Source of the DNA: an uncultured Collinsella sp. | GTDB taxonomy: Bacteria > Actinomycetota > Coriobacteriia > Coriobacteriales > Coriobacteriaceae | Direction: 5' to 3' | Assembly: GCA_934655755.1 (NCBI GenBank) | Contig: CAKUHA010000002.1 | Coordinates: forward strand, 62,001-126,000 | Length of the DNA stretch: 64,000 nt | In this document: positions 9,583-18,642 of the stretch, piece by piece | Layout of the letters: each line of letters starts with the position of its first letter | Numbering within the stretch: position 1 is the first letter of the stretch | Program-made: the position numbers and the translations under genes | Notes under the pieces: model-generated | The model's database searches: none | The model's input: the letters and a program-made list of their open reading frames with translations, nothing else | What the model was told of the DNA's origin: nothing

Positions 9583-10881
9583 ATGGCACCAGCTCTGTCC
9601 GATCTTCAACCGCAACCAGCGCCTCAGGCCACTACGGCGGCGCAGACCGCTATCGGTGATGGTCTGGTCAAAGAGGCTCAGGCATTTGCCGACGAGCTTG
9701 CCGCGTGGCGCCACGATCTCCATCAGACGCCTGAGCTCGGTAACAATCTTCCACAGACGTCTGCCTATATCCAGGCGCGTCTAGACGAGATGGACATTCC
9801 CTATACCACGCTTGTTGACGGCTCCTGTGTTGTTGGCCTCATCGGCGCCGGTGCGGGCGCTGCCGCTCAGGGTGACGGTGCGTGCACAGACGAGCAGGCC
9901 GGTACGGTCATCATGCTTCGCGGCGATATGGATGCCCTTCCCGTTGCCGAGGAATCGGGCGAGCCTTTTGCCTCCACCAACGGCTGCATGCACGCATGCG
10001 GTCACGATATGCACGCGACGGCGCTGCTCGGCGCGGCTCGTTTGCTTAAAGGCCGCGAGGCCGAGCTCGTTGACGCCAACGCCACGGTCAAGCTGCTGTT
10101 CCAGCCGGGCGAGGAGACCTTTGAGGGTGCCCGCGCCGCCATCGCCGATGGCCTGCTGCAGAACCCGCGTCCTCAGGCGGCCTTCGCCATGCACGTCAAC
10201 AGCCAGTCGCCTTTGGGCCTCGTGCTCTATGGCAGCCCGGCGCTTTCGGGCGTATACGGTTTTCGCATCACGCTCCAGGGCAAGGGCGGCCACGGTTCCA
10301 GCCCCGAAATCTGCATCGACCCCATCACGGCGGGCGTGCATGTGCACCTGGCGCTCCAGGAGCTCATCTCCCGCGAGGTACCGGCTGCCAAGGAAGTCGC
10401 ACTGACCGTGGGTAAGTTCGCCGGCGGACAGGCGGCAAACGTCATCCCCGACACCTGCGTGCTCGAGGGAACGCTGCGCGGCTTCGATGTCGAGCTCATG
10501 GCTCACCTCAAGACCCGCATCGCCGAGGTCGTCAACGGCGTGGCCGCAACGTATCGCACGCCGGCGACTATCGAGACGCTCTCGGATGTTCCGCCGCTGG
10601 TACTCGACGACGGCATGACGCAGGCGTCGCTTGGCTACGTGGGCGCGGTGCTGCCCAAGGCTGCCTTCCTGCCGCTGTTCCATGCCATGGCGAGCGAGGA
10701 CTTCGCACTGATCTCGAGCGAGATTCCGAGTGCGTACTTTACCGTGGGCGCGGCCGTGACCGACACGGACGAGCACTTTGCCCAGCACCATCCCAAGGCA
10801 CGTTTTAACGATGCCGAATTGCCACTCGGCGCCGCGGCTTATGCCGCCGTCGCCTTAGGTTACATCGCCGACCACCGGTAG
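9583..10881 (+). CDS. M20D-family amidohydrolase (aminoacylase/hippurate hydrolase type)
   Basis: 432-residue cytoplasmic metallohydrolase of peptidase family M20, subfamily D (HipO, AbgB, IAA-amino acid hydrolase). Metal-binding and catalytic motifs are present: RGDMDALP (113-120), MHACGHDMHA (136-145) and LFQPGEET (about 172). The GKGGHGSSPE segment marks the dimerisation domain. It should cleave an amide between an acyl group and an amino acid or short peptide. TGGAGGG precedes the ATG at 9583; longer upstream in-frame sequence overlaps the previous gene and lacks family similarity. An MFS carrier follows after 123 bp on the same strand, suggesting uptake and hydrolysis of one compound. 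Confidence 0.9.
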   Translation: MAPALSDLQPQPAPQATTAAQTAIGDGLVKEAQAFADELAAWRHDLHQTPELGNNLPQTSAYIQARLDEMDIPYTTLVDGSCVVGLIGAGAGAAAQGDGACTDEQAGTVIMLRGDMDALPVAEESGEPFASTNGCMHACGHDMHATALLGAARLLKGREAELVDANATVKLLFQPGEETFEGARAAIADGLLQNPRPQAAFAMHVNSQSPLGLVLYGSPALSGVYGFRITLQGKGGHGSSPEICIDPITAGVHVHLALQELISREVPAAKEVALTVGKFAGGQAANVIPDTCVLEGTLRGFDVELMAHLKTRIAEVVNGVAATYRTPATIETLSDVPPLVLDDGMTQASLGYVGAVLPKAAFLPLFHAMASEDFALISSEIPSAYFTVGAAVTDTDEHFAQHHPKARFNDAELPLGAAAYAAVALGYIADHR

Positions 10882-10890
10882 CACCCAACC

Positions 10891-10948
10891 TTGCCTTTCA
10901 AGCCTGCGGGCATGGCCATAAGGCCTATGCCCTTGTCTTTCAAGGCAA
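10891..10948. repeat. Nested inverted repeat between M20 and MFS genes
   Basis: Outer arms TTGCCTT/AAGGCAA enclose an inner palindrome, GGGCAT-GGCC-ATAA-GGCC-TATGCCC. It could act as a partial terminator or transcript-stabilising structure between the two genes. Confidence 0.45.
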
Positions 10949-11004
10949 TCTTGGGCACTACCGGCGCCCGGCGCAGGCTATTCGTTTGTTTATAAAGGAG
11001 CAGT

Positions 11005-12309
11005 ATGTCCCAGCAACGTAAGTTCTTCCCCGGCTGGCTCGTGGTGGCCTCCGGTTTTGTGATCATGGCCACGTGCTACACCATCTTCGTCAACTGCATG
11101 AGCCTGTTCCAGCCGCTCATTGTCAGCGACCTCGGGATCACGCTTGCCCAGTACAACATCTCCAACGCCATCTCTACCGTGGTGAGCGTTGTGGGTTCGC
11201 TCGTCATCGGCCATGTTGCCGACAAGGTAAGCGGTCGAGTCTTGGGTTCGCTTACCGTTATCGCCACCTCGGCGGTGCTCGTAGGCATGAGCTTTGTCGG
11301 CGAGCTTTGGCAGGTCTACGTGCTCTTTGCCGTCTCGGGCTGCTTTGCCGTTGCCTCGACCCGTCTGCTCATTAGCCTGGTGACCGCCAACTGGTTTACC
11401 GCCAAGCGTGGCCTTGCCATCTCCATCGCGCTTTCGGGCTCGGGCTTTGGTGGCGCCATCCTCTCGCCGATCGTGAGCTCGCTGATCGTGAGCGTGGGCT
11501 GGCGTTCCGCCTTCCTGGTGCTCGCTGCTATCTGCATCGTTGCAGCGCTGCCCATCACTGCCTATTCCTTCCGCACCAAGCCTTCCGAGATCGGCCTCAA
11601 GCCGCTCGGCGAGAACCCGGGCGATCCGTCCGCCTCCACCGCAGGCGATAAAAATGAGAAGGCCGCCCCCGAGGTTAGCGTTGGTTGGTCGCGCATCAAG
11701 AAGAGCCCGGCATTTTGGCTGCTCGTCGTCGCTTTCCTCTTTATGGGTCTGGTTAATGGCGCCATCCTGCCCAACCAGGTTACGAACATGACGAGTGTTA
11801 CCGTCAGCGGCGCCAAGATCGTCACGGGTGGCCACGATCCCATGTGGGCAGGCACCGTGCTTTCTGCCTACATGGTCACGGTCGTTATCGCCAAGATTTC
11901 GCTCGGTGCGATCTACGATCGCTTTGGCCTGCGTTTTGGCAACATCCTTGGCTCTGTTGCGTGCATTGTCGCCTGCGTGGCGCTGTGCTTCCCGACGACA
12001 GACCTTGGCCCTATTGTGGCCGCCGTGAGCTTTGGTATCGGAACGTGCATGGGCACCATCACGCCCACTATCGCCGCGTCCAAGCAGTTCGGTATGGCCG
12101 ATCTGGGTAAGGTCACGGGCACCATCACCTCGCTCGAGATGGTCGGCGGCACCGTGGGCGCCATCGTCTCGGGCGTGCTGTTCGATGCCACAGGCTCCTT
12201 TGCGAGCACCTGGATCGTGTGCCTGGTGTGCTCCGTGGTCATGCTCGTATTCTTGCTGGCGTCCGAGCCCATCGCCGCCAAGCTGCGTGCGGGCGTGGCA
12301 GGGGAGTAA
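11005..12309 (+). CDS. MFS transporter (oxalate/formate antiporter-like branch)
   Basis: 434 residues with twelve predicted membrane helices. The N-terminal half reads GWLVVASGFVIM and SLFQPLIVSDLGIT, typical of MFS members near the OFA/monocarboxylate group. A central loop (about 195-235) is polar, as in the fold. A GHVADKVSGR loop corresponds to the conserved loop 2-3 motif. AAAGGAG precedes the ATG. Located 123 bp after an M20 amidohydrolase, so it may import that enzyme's substrate or export its product. The substrate is not determinable; organic anions or acyl-amino acids are candidates. Confidence 0.85.
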   Translation: MSQQRKFFPGWLVVASGFVIMATCYTIFVNCMSLFQPLIVSDLGITLAQYNISNAISTVVSVVGSLVIGHVADKVSGRVLGSLTVIATSAVLVGMSFVGELWQVYVLFAVSGCFAVASTRLLISLVTANWFTAKRGLAISIALSGSGFGGAILSPIVSSLIVSVGWRSAFLVLAAICIVAALPITAYSFRTKPSEIGLKPLGENPGDPSASTAGDKNEKAAPEVSVGWSRIKKSPAFWLLVVAFLFMGLVNGAILPNQVTNMTSVTVSGAKIVTGGHDPMWAGTVLSAYMVTVVIAKISLGAIYDRFGLRFGNILGSVACIVACVALCFPTTDLGPIVAAVSFGIGTCMGTITPTIAASKQFGMADLGKVTGTITSLEMVGGTVGAIVSGVLFDATGSFASTWIVCLVCSVVMLVFLLASEPIAAKLRAGVAGE

Positions 12310-12342
12310 GCGCCCGCCACTCTTTTTTCGTTTGCCCCGTTA

Positions 12343-12412
12343 CGCCCGTGGCTGCCCTGGAAGCCGAATGGATGCTCGTACCGTCATTCGGTTCCCAAGG
12401 CGGCCACGGGCG
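12343..12412. repeat. Intergenic inverted repeat after the MFS gene
   Basis: Arms starting CGCCCGTGGC and ending GGCCACGGGCG pair, with inner arms AAGCCGAATGG/CCGTCATTCGGTT interrupted by a bulge. The broken long stem resembles other palindromes in this window. Confidence 0.5.
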
Positions 12413-12431
12413 GACGAAACGGATCACATGC

Positions 12432-12497
12432 CGCGGCGGCGCGTCTGGCCGAACGAGTCCCCATACCCTCGTTCGGTCAGACGCGCCGCCGCGTTTT
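12432..12497 (+). terminator. Long-stem terminator upstream of hisS
   Basis: A 26-bp stem (CGCGGCGGCGCGTCTG...CAGACGCGCCGCCGCG) with one short bulge is followed by TTTTATGTTT. It separates the MFS gene from hisS. A TATAAT at 12510-12515 right after it is the likely hisS -10. Confidence 0.65.
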
Positions 12498-12557
12498 ATG
12501 TTTGTGCCGTATAATGACCACTACTTATGACGCGATACAAAAGAAAGGTGTTTGCCC

Positions 12558-13871
12558 ATGCAGGCACAGAAGGCGGAGGGAACCCGCGACCTTATCGGCG
12601 CCGAGATGCGCGCCTGGCAAAAGATGCAGCAGATTGCGGCCGGCGTGTTCGAGCCGTTTGGTTTTAAGCCCATTGAGACGCCCGCGATCGAGCAGGTAGA
12701 CGTGTTTGTTCACGGTATCGGCCAGTCGACCGACGTCGTGCGCAAGGAGATGTTCCGCGTGTTTAGCGGTGCCAACCTGGAGCGCGTCTTTACCGAGGGC
12801 ACCGACACCAAGCTCAAGCCCAAGCAGCGCCTGGCGCTTCGTCCCGAGGGCACGGCCGGCGTGGTTCGCGCCGTCGTGGAGAACAACCTGGTGCCCCAGG
12901 GCTCCACGCCGTTTAAGGCGTACTATGCCGAGGCTATGTTCCGCGGCGAGCGTCCCCAGAAGGGCCGTTTGCGTCAGTTCCACCAGGTGGGCATCGAGTG
13001 GCTCGGCGCTCCCGATCCGGCGGCAGACGCCGAGTGCGTCATTATGCTCATGGAGTTCTACAAGCGCCTGGGCTTCGACCTTTCCAAGCTCCGTCTTCTC
13101 ATCAACTCGATGGGTGACGCCCAGTGCCGTCCGGCTTACCGCGAGCAGGTCAAGCAGTTTATCCTCGATCACGCCGACGAGATGTGCGATGAGTGCCGCG
13201 AGCGCGCCGAGCTCAACCCGCTGCGTGCCTTCGACTGCAAGAACGACCACTGCCGCGAGATCATGGCCGACGCGCCGCTGATGGGCGACAACCTGTGCGA
13301 CGAGTGCCGCGAGCACTACGAGCAGGTCAAGCGCTATCTGGATGCCGCCGGCATCGAATATGTCGAGGACCCCACTCTGGTGCGCGGCTTGGACTACTAC
13401 ACCCGTACCGTCTTTGAGGTCGAGGCCCCCGGCGCCGGTGTCGGCTCCATCGGTGGCGGCGGTCGCTATGACGGCCTGGTCGAGCTCGAGGGTGGCAAGC
13501 CCACGGCCGGCGTCGGCTTCGCCGTCGGTTTTGAGCGCGCCCTGCTGGCCCTGCAGGCCTTTGGCAGCGACCTGGGTGCCGATGAAGCCCCGTGTGTCTA
13601 CGTCGCCAACGCCGGCAAGGAGCTGCGCCAGAACGTTTTTGCCATTACGCAGGAGCTTCGCGCCGCAGGTATCGTGACCGAGGCCGACTATCAGGGCCGT
13701 TCGCTCAAGGCTCAGTTTAAGCAGGCCGATAAGGTGGGCGCCAAGCTCATCCTGGTCTTGGGTGGCGACGAGCTTGCCGCCGGCAAGGTCAAGGTGCGCG
13801 ACATGGAGAGCCATGAAGAGGTCCTTGCCGATCTGGACAACGTTGTCGAGGCGGTTTGCGAGCGCCTGTAG
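12558..13871 (+). CDS. hisS: Histidine-tRNA ligase
   Basis: 437-residue class II aminoacyl-tRNA synthetase that charges tRNA-His. Class II motif 2 is GRLRQFHQVGIE, the histidine-specific motif is VRGLDYYTRTVFEV, motif 1 surroundings read RPEGTAGVVRA, and GGGGRYDGL precedes motif 3. The C-terminal anticodon-binding domain (about 340-437) is complete. The start is the ATG at 12558, seven bases after AAAGGTG; a TTG two codons earlier is less likely. Often followed by aspS in other genomes; here aspS lies 9 kb downstream. Confidence 0.97.
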   Translation: MQAQKAEGTRDLIGAEMRAWQKMQQIAAGVFEPFGFKPIETPAIEQVDVFVHGIGQSTDVVRKEMFRVFSGANLERVFTEGTDTKLKPKQRLALRPEGTAGVVRAVVENNLVPQGSTPFKAYYAEAMFRGERPQKGRLRQFHQVGIEWLGAPDPAADAECVIMLMEFYKRLGFDLSKLRLLINSMGDAQCRPAYREQVKQFILDHADEMCDECRERAELNPLRAFDCKNDHCREIMADAPLMGDNLCDECREHYEQVKRYLDAAGIEYVEDPTLVRGLDYYTRTVFEVEAPGAGVGSIGGGGRYDGLVELEGGKPTAGVGFAVGFERALLALQAFGSDLGADEAPCVYVANAGKELRQNVFAITQELRAAGIVTEADYQGRSLKAQFKQADKVGAKLILVLGGDELAAGKVKVRDMESHEEVLADLDNVVEAVCERL

Positions 13872-13929
13872 CGCATCATGTTGAGCTGCGGGCCTGCAAA
13901 TGTGCCCTGCTCATGGCGAGCGATTGTTA

Positions 13930-13963
13930 CGGGGGTGTTTCGCATTTATGCGGAATGCCCCCG
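13930..13963. repeat. Hairpin downstream of hisS
   Basis: CGGGGG and CCCCCG enclose an inner TTCGCA-TTTA-TGCGGAA stem. It lacks a U-run. Probably the 3' end structure of the hisS transcript. Confidence 0.45.
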
Positions 13964-14021
13964 CTTGCGTATGCCGCCTACCGAGAAATACGACCATTTG
14001 GGGCAAAAACCCTTGCAATGC

Positions 14022-14084
14022 AGAAAATACTTTTGTGTGGTAAAGCGCAATCAGTGTCGAAAGTATTTCTCAAGTGCCTATAAT
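14022..14084 (+). promoter_or_regulatory. Candidate ppc promoter with upstream dyad
   Basis: AGAAAATACTTT (14022) and AAAGTATTTCT (14060) are inverted half-sites 26 bp apart. A TATAAT -10 lies at 14079-14084, about 45 bp before the ppc start. No convincing -35 is seen, which suggests activator dependence. The binding protein is unknown. Confidence 0.4.
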
Positions 14085-14128
14085 GAATACCGCATGTTAC
14101 GTGCATAGAAGGAGGAATGGGAGGAAAC

Positions 14129-16942
14129 GTGGCTGAGAACCTAAGCAACCAGTCTGTACCCGAAGCCGCGGCGCGCGTCGCTGCCGTGGTCAACCGCCTC
14201 GTTAACCGAATCGGCTCGAATGCCGAGTCCAGGGAGCGTCTCGCCGAGATCGAGATCCCCGAGGAGCTGCGCGACAATCTGGCGCTGTTCCTGCGCCTGG
14301 AGCGTCGTGTGCTTAGCGAGTATGATCCTGAGATCGCGGACCTGTTCGACAAAATCCTGTCGGCCGAAATTGTGGCCAATGCCGGCAACCCCGGTACGCG
14401 CGCTGCCGACGAGGCCGTTGATGAGCAGGGCGTACCTACCGCCGATGAGTCCACTGCCGTGGCGTTCCGTGAGGTCGTCGATATTATCGACAGCCTGCCG
14501 CTCGATAAGCAGCAGGTTATCGTCCGCGCCTTTACGAGCTTCTTCCATCTGGCAAACCTGTCGGAGGAGAACTACCGCGTGGCCCAGCTGCGCGAGCGCG
14601 AGGCCGGCGCGTCGACCGATACCGAGGTCGATCCCGCCAACGAACTTACCGTCGCCTATCACCAGCTGGTAGACGAGATGGGCGTCGAGGGCGCCAACGA
14701 GCTGCTCGGCAAGCTTGAGTTCCACCCCGTCTTTACCGCACATCCCACCGAGGCCCGTCGTAAGGCCGTCGAGGGCAAGATCCGCCGTATCTCCAACCTG
14801 CTGGAGGAGCGTCCGCGCCTGGGCGGCTCCGACCTGGTGGAGAACGAGCGCCATATGCTGCAGGAGATCGACGCCCTGGTGCGTACGAGCCCCATCGCGC
14901 TCAAGAAGCCCACGCCGGTCGAGGAAGCCGATACCATCATCGACATCTTCGATAACACGCTGTTCGACGTCATCCCCGTCATCTATCGTCGTTTTGACGA
15001 CTGGGTGCTGGGCGACAAGGCCGGCACCGTGCCGCCGCTGTGCCCGGCATTCTTTCATCCCGGCAGCTGGATCGGCTCCGACCGCGACGGTAACCCCAAC
15101 GTCACCGCCAAGGTGAGCCGCGAGGTCGCCGCCAAGTACTTCACCCATATGGTGCTCAAGCTCGAGGACAAGTGCCGCCGCATCGGCCGCAACCTGACGC
15201 TCGAGGCCGAGTACAGCAAGCCGTCGGCCGAGCTCATCAACCTGTGGAACCATCAGGTCGAGATGAGCGCCCAGTACACGGCCCGCGCCGAGCTCATCTC
15301 CGAGCACGAGCCGCATCGCGCCGTCATGCTCGTCATGGCCGATCGCCTGAACGCCACCGTGCGCCGCATCACCGACACCATGTACCACAGCGCCGATGAG
15401 TTCCTGGAGGATCTGCGCGTCGTCCAGCGTTCGCTGGCCGCCTGCGGTGCCGTCCGTGCGGCCTACGGCCCGGTCCAGACCATCATCTGGCAGGTCGAGT
15501 CCTTCGGCTTCCATATGGTCGAGATGGAGTTCCGTCAGCACTCCGTGGTGCACGCCCGCGCCCTCAAGGATATTCACGAGAACGGTATCCACGGCGACCT
15601 GCAGCCCATGACGCGCGAGGTCATCGACACCTTCCGTGCCATCGGCTCCATCCAAAAGCGCTACGGCAAGAAGATGGCGCACCGCTACATTATCTCGTTC
15701 ACCAAGAGCGCCCAGCACGTGGCCGACGTCTTTGAGCTTGCCCACCTGTCCTTCGCACACGAGGAGGATGTCCCCGAGCTCGACGTGATCCCGCTGTTCG
15801 AGCAGCTCGAGGACCTCGAGGGCTGCGTCGACGTGCTCGACCAGATGCTCACGCTGCCCGTGGTGCAAAAGCGCCTTGCCCAGACCAACCGCCGTATGGA
15901 GGTCATGCTGGGCTACTCCGACTCCTCCAAGGATGCCGGTCCTACCACGGCCATGCTCGCCCTGCACTCCGCGCAGGAGCGCATTGCCAAGTGGGCCGAG
16001 AAGAACGATATCGACCTGGTGCTCATGCACGGTCGCGGCGGTGCCGTGGGCCGTGGCGGCGGCCCGGCAAACAAGGCCGTGCTGGCGCAGCCCAAGGGTT
16101 CGGTCAACTGCTTCTTTAAGCTTACCGAGCAGGGCGAGGTCATCTTTGCCCGTTACGGCAACCGCACACTGGCTCAGCGCCATGTCGAGTCCGTTGCCGC
16201 CGCAACGCTTTTGCAGTCGGCCCCGAGTGTCGAGAAGACCAACACCGAGACCACGCAGAAGTTCTGGGATATGGCCGAGAAGCTCAACGCCGCAAGCCAC
16301 GAGCGCTATCTGGACCTGCTGCACACCGACGACTTTACGCCGTGGTTCTCGACCGTGACGCCGCTGACCGAGGTCGGTCTGCTGCCGATCGGCTCGCGTC
16401 CCGCCAAGCGCGGCCTGGGCGCCAAGTCGCTCGACGACCTGCGTACCATTCCGTGGATCTTCAGCTGGAGCCAGGCACGCATCAACCTGGCCGCTTGGTA
16501 CGGCCTGGGCACCGCATGCGAGCAGCTTGGCGACCTTGACCAGCTCAAGGCTGCCTACCAGGAGTGGCCGTTCTTCCGCACCTTCATCGACAACATCGAG
16601 ATGTCGATCGCTAAGACCGACCAGCGCATCGCCAAGATGTATCTGCACCTGGGTGATCGCCAGGATCTGTCCGAGAAGGTCTTTACCGAGATGCAGCTCA
16701 CCCGTAAGTGGGTCCTCGCCATCGTCGGTGACGAATGGCCGCTGCAGCGCCGCCGCGTGCTCGGCTGCGCCGTCCGCGTCCGTAACCCCTACGTCGACGC
16801 TCTGTCCATCGCCCAGGTTCGCGCTCTTCGCGAGGTGCGTATGAACCAGGACGAGATGGCCGAGGAGAAGAAGGCCGAGTACATGAGCCTGATTCTTTCG
16901 ACTGTGACTGGCGTCTCGGCAGGATTGCAAAACACGGGGTAA
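14129..16942 (+). CDS. ppc: Phosphoenolpyruvate carboxylase
   Basis: Cytoplasmic anaplerotic enzyme making oxaloacetate from PEP and bicarbonate; in a fermenting gut anaerobe it would feed the succinate/aspartate branch. About 937 residues, full bacterial length. Catalytic signatures are intact: FTAHPTEARR, MLGYSDSSKDAG, MHGRGGAVGRGGG and IPWIFSWSQARI, and the C-terminus ends in QNTG, the conserved allosteric/active-site tail. I start at GTG 14129 because GGGAGG lies just before it; the ATG at 14117 has AAGGAGG only one base upstream, too close. Monocistronic, followed by a 127-bp palindrome. Confidence 0.96.
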   Translation: MAENLSNQSVPEAAARVAAVVNRLVNRIGSNAESRERLAEIEIPEELRDNLALFLRLERRVLSEYDPEIADLFDKILSAEIVANAGNPGTRAADEAVDEQGVPTADESTAVAFREVVDIIDSLPLDKQQVIVRAFTSFFHLANLSEENYRVAQLREREAGASTDTEVDPANELTVAYHQLVDEMGVEGANELLGKLEFHPVFTAHPTEARRKAVEGKIRRISNLLEERPRLGGSDLVENERHMLQEIDALVRTSPIALKKPTPVEEADTIIDIFDNTLFDVIPVIYRRFDDWVLGDKAGTVPPLCPAFFHPGSWIGSDRDGNPNVTAKVSREVAAKYFTHMVLKLEDKCRRIGRNLTLEAEYSKPSAELINLWNHQVEMSAQYTARAELISEHEPHRAVMLVMADRLNATVRRITDTMYHSADEFLEDLRVVQRSLAACGAVRAAYGPVQTIIWQVESFGFHMVEMEFRQHSVVHARALKDIHENGIHGDLQPMTREVIDTFRAIGSIQKRYGKKMAHRYIISFTKSAQHVADVFELAHLSFAHEEDVPELDVIPLFEQLEDLEGCVDVLDQMLTLPVVQKRLAQTNRRMEVMLGYSDSSKDAGPTTAMLALHSAQERIAKWAEKNDIDLVLMHGRGGAVGRGGGPANKAVLAQPKGSVNCFFKLTEQGEVIFARYGNRTLAQRHVESVAAATLLQSAPSVEKTNTETTQKFWDMAEKLNAASHERYLDLLHTDDFTPWFSTVTPLTEVGLLPIGSRPAKRGLGAKSLDDLRTIPWIFSWSQARINLAAWYGLGTACEQLGDLDQLKAAYQEWPFFRTFIDNIEMSIAKTDQRIAKMYLHLGDRQDLSEKVFTEMQLTRKWVLAIVGDEWPLQRRRVLGCAVRVRNPYVDALSIAQVRALREVRMNQDEMAEEKKAEYMSLILSTVTGVSAGLQNTG

Positions 16943-16965
16943 TAGATAGCCCTGTGGCTCTCACC

Positions 16966-17092
16966 GGGACCCGATGGGTTTCCCTCTGAACACGTCCTCG
17001 CACTTGAAGCCCCCTTATCCTGCTCCTTCGGAGCTGTGGATAAGGGGGCTTCGTGCTGCGGAGTGTGTTCAGAGGGAAACCCATCGGGTCCC
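16966..17092. repeat. 127-bp long inverted repeat with conserved internal loop
   Basis: GGGACCCGATGGGTTTCCC at the left end is exactly complementary to the right end. The stem runs to TTATCC/GGATAA with an apical CTCCTTCGGAG hairpin. One asymmetric interruption, GTCCTCGCAC-TTGAA opposite TTCGTGCTGCGGA, matches the interruption in the palindrome at 19396. It fills the ppc-larA gap together with about 200 bp of featureless T/G-rich sequence (17093-17292). Confidence 0.75.
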
Positions 17093-17316
17093 TTCGTCCT
17101 CGGTCTTCTGGGATTAGAGCTGAAGAGAAGAATGGTGCGCTTCGCGCGTTTGACTAGCGGTCGTGGTTCCTTTTGGGGCTGCGGCCGCCTTTTTGTTCTT
17201 GTCAATTGTGAGCGTTTTGTTAACGGGTTGGTGGGTGGTTGGTTGTTATCGGTGAGCGGCGTATCCTTCCTACGGTTTATCTAGTGTGTTAGATGAAAGG
17301 AAGAGGGCGCTCGTCA

Positions 17317-18594
17317 TTGTTTGAATGTGAATTGCCGTTTGACCACAAGAAGCTGCATCTGGAGCTTGAGGACAAGAACTTCGCAGGTGTGATGGAGGGT
17401 CATCAAAACGAGTTTGAGACTACGAAAACGCAGCAAGAGCTGGTAGAAGAGTCGCTTGCTAACCCTTATGGCTCGCCTTCGCTCGAGGAGCTTTGTGCTG
17501 GCAAGAAGGATATCGTTATCATTAGCTCCGACCATACGCGTCCGGTTCCCTCGCGCGTGACGATGCCTATTCTGCTGCATCACATTCATACTGCTGCGCC
17601 CAAGGCCCACGTTCGTATTCTGGTTGCGACTGGTATGCACCGTCCCTCGACGCATGAGGAGCTCGTCAACAAGTATGGCGAGGAGATCGTTGCCAACGAG
17701 GAGATCGTCATGCACGTCGCGACCGACGACAGCATGATGAAGAAGATCGGTACTCTGCCTTCTGGCGGCGAGTGCATCATCAACAAGATCGCTGCCGATT
17801 GCGATCTGCTGCTTGCCGAGGGCTTTATTGAGCCGCACTTCTTTGCCGGCTTCTCTGGCAGCCGTAAATCCGTGCTGCCCGGTATCGCCAGCTATAAGAC
17901 CATCATGTACAACCACAACGGTCAGTTTGTGAACGACTCTCATTCGCGTGCCGGCAACCTGTGCCACAACCACGTGAGCGAGGATATGTTCGCTGCCGCC
18001 GAGATGGCTCACCTTGCCTTTGTGCTCAACGTGGTGCTCAACGGTAAGCACGAGGTCATCGGTTCCTTTGCCGGTGATATCCACAAGGCCCACGAGGCCG
18101 GCTGCGAATTTGTGAAGAGCCTCGCTGGCGTCGAGCCCGTCGAGTGCGAGATCGCTATCACCACCAACGGTGGCTACCCGCTCGACCAGAACATCTACCA
18201 GGCCGTGAAGGGCATGTGCGCTGCCGAGGCCACGCTTCCCGAGGGCGGCGTAATCATCGACGTCGCCGGTTGCGCCGACGGCCACGGTGGCGAGGGCTTC
18301 TATCACAACATCGCCGACAACGAGCCGGCGGAGTTTGAGCGCGCCTGCATCGACCGTCCCAAGGACGAGACCCTGCCCGATCAGTGGACGAGCCAGATCT
18401 TCGCCCGCATCCTGGCACATCACCCTGTGATCATGGTCACCGATCTGTGCGATCACCAGATGATCAAGGACATGCACATGACCCCGGTCAACACCCTCGA
18501 GGAGGCGCTCAAGCTCGCCTTTGAGATGAAGGGTGCCGACGCCAAGGTCGCCGTCATCCCCGATGGCCTGGGCGTTGTCGTTGCACAGCGCTAG
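17317..18594 (+). CDS. larA: Nickel-dependent lactate racemase LarA
   Basis: LarA interconverts D- and L-lactate with a covalently bound nickel-pincer nucleotide. The SSDHTRPVPS, ATGMHRPST and EPHFFAGFSGSRKSVLPG motifs are present. If translation starts at the TTG at 17317, the catalytic His108, His174, Lys184 and His200 known from Lactiplantibacillus LarA fall at exactly those numbers here. That TTG also has GAAAGGAAGAGGG upstream, while the ATG at 17293 has no ribosome site, so I prefer the TTG (425 residues). An aquaporin-family gene follows; larB and larC lie 2-4 kb away on the other strand. Family members can racemise other alpha-hydroxy acids, so lactate is likely but not certain. Confidence 0.9.
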   Translation: MFECELPFDHKKLHLELEDKNFAGVMEGHQNEFETTKTQQELVEESLANPYGSPSLEELCAGKKDIVIISSDHTRPVPSRVTMPILLHHIHTAAPKAHVRILVATGMHRPSTHEELVNKYGEEIVANEEIVMHVATDDSMMKKIGTLPSGGECIINKIAADCDLLLAEGFIEPHFFAGFSGSRKSVLPGIASYKTIMYNHNGQFVNDSHSRAGNLCHNHVSEDMFAAAEMAHLAFVLNVVLNGKHEVIGSFAGDIHKAHEAGCEFVKSLAGVEPVECEIAITTNGGYPLDQNIYQAVKGMCAAEATLPEGGVIIDVAGCADGHGGEGFYHNIADNEPAEFERACIDRPKDETLPDQWTSQIFARILAHHPVIMVTDLCDHQMIKDMHMTPVNTLEEALKLAFEMKGADAKVAVIPDGLGVVVAQR

Positions 18595-18642
18595 TGCGTG
18601 ACTCAAAGAATCGTTTATAACCGACAAGAAAGATAAGGTTTT

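Noticed and set aside
14141-16930. 929-codon - strand open frame opposite ppc
   Set aside because: Shadow frame; PEP carboxylase motifs are on the + strand.
17293-17316. ATG at 17293 as the larA start
   Set aside because: No ribosome site, and catalytic residues would be shifted by eight from the characterised enzyme; the TTG at 17317 fits both criteria.
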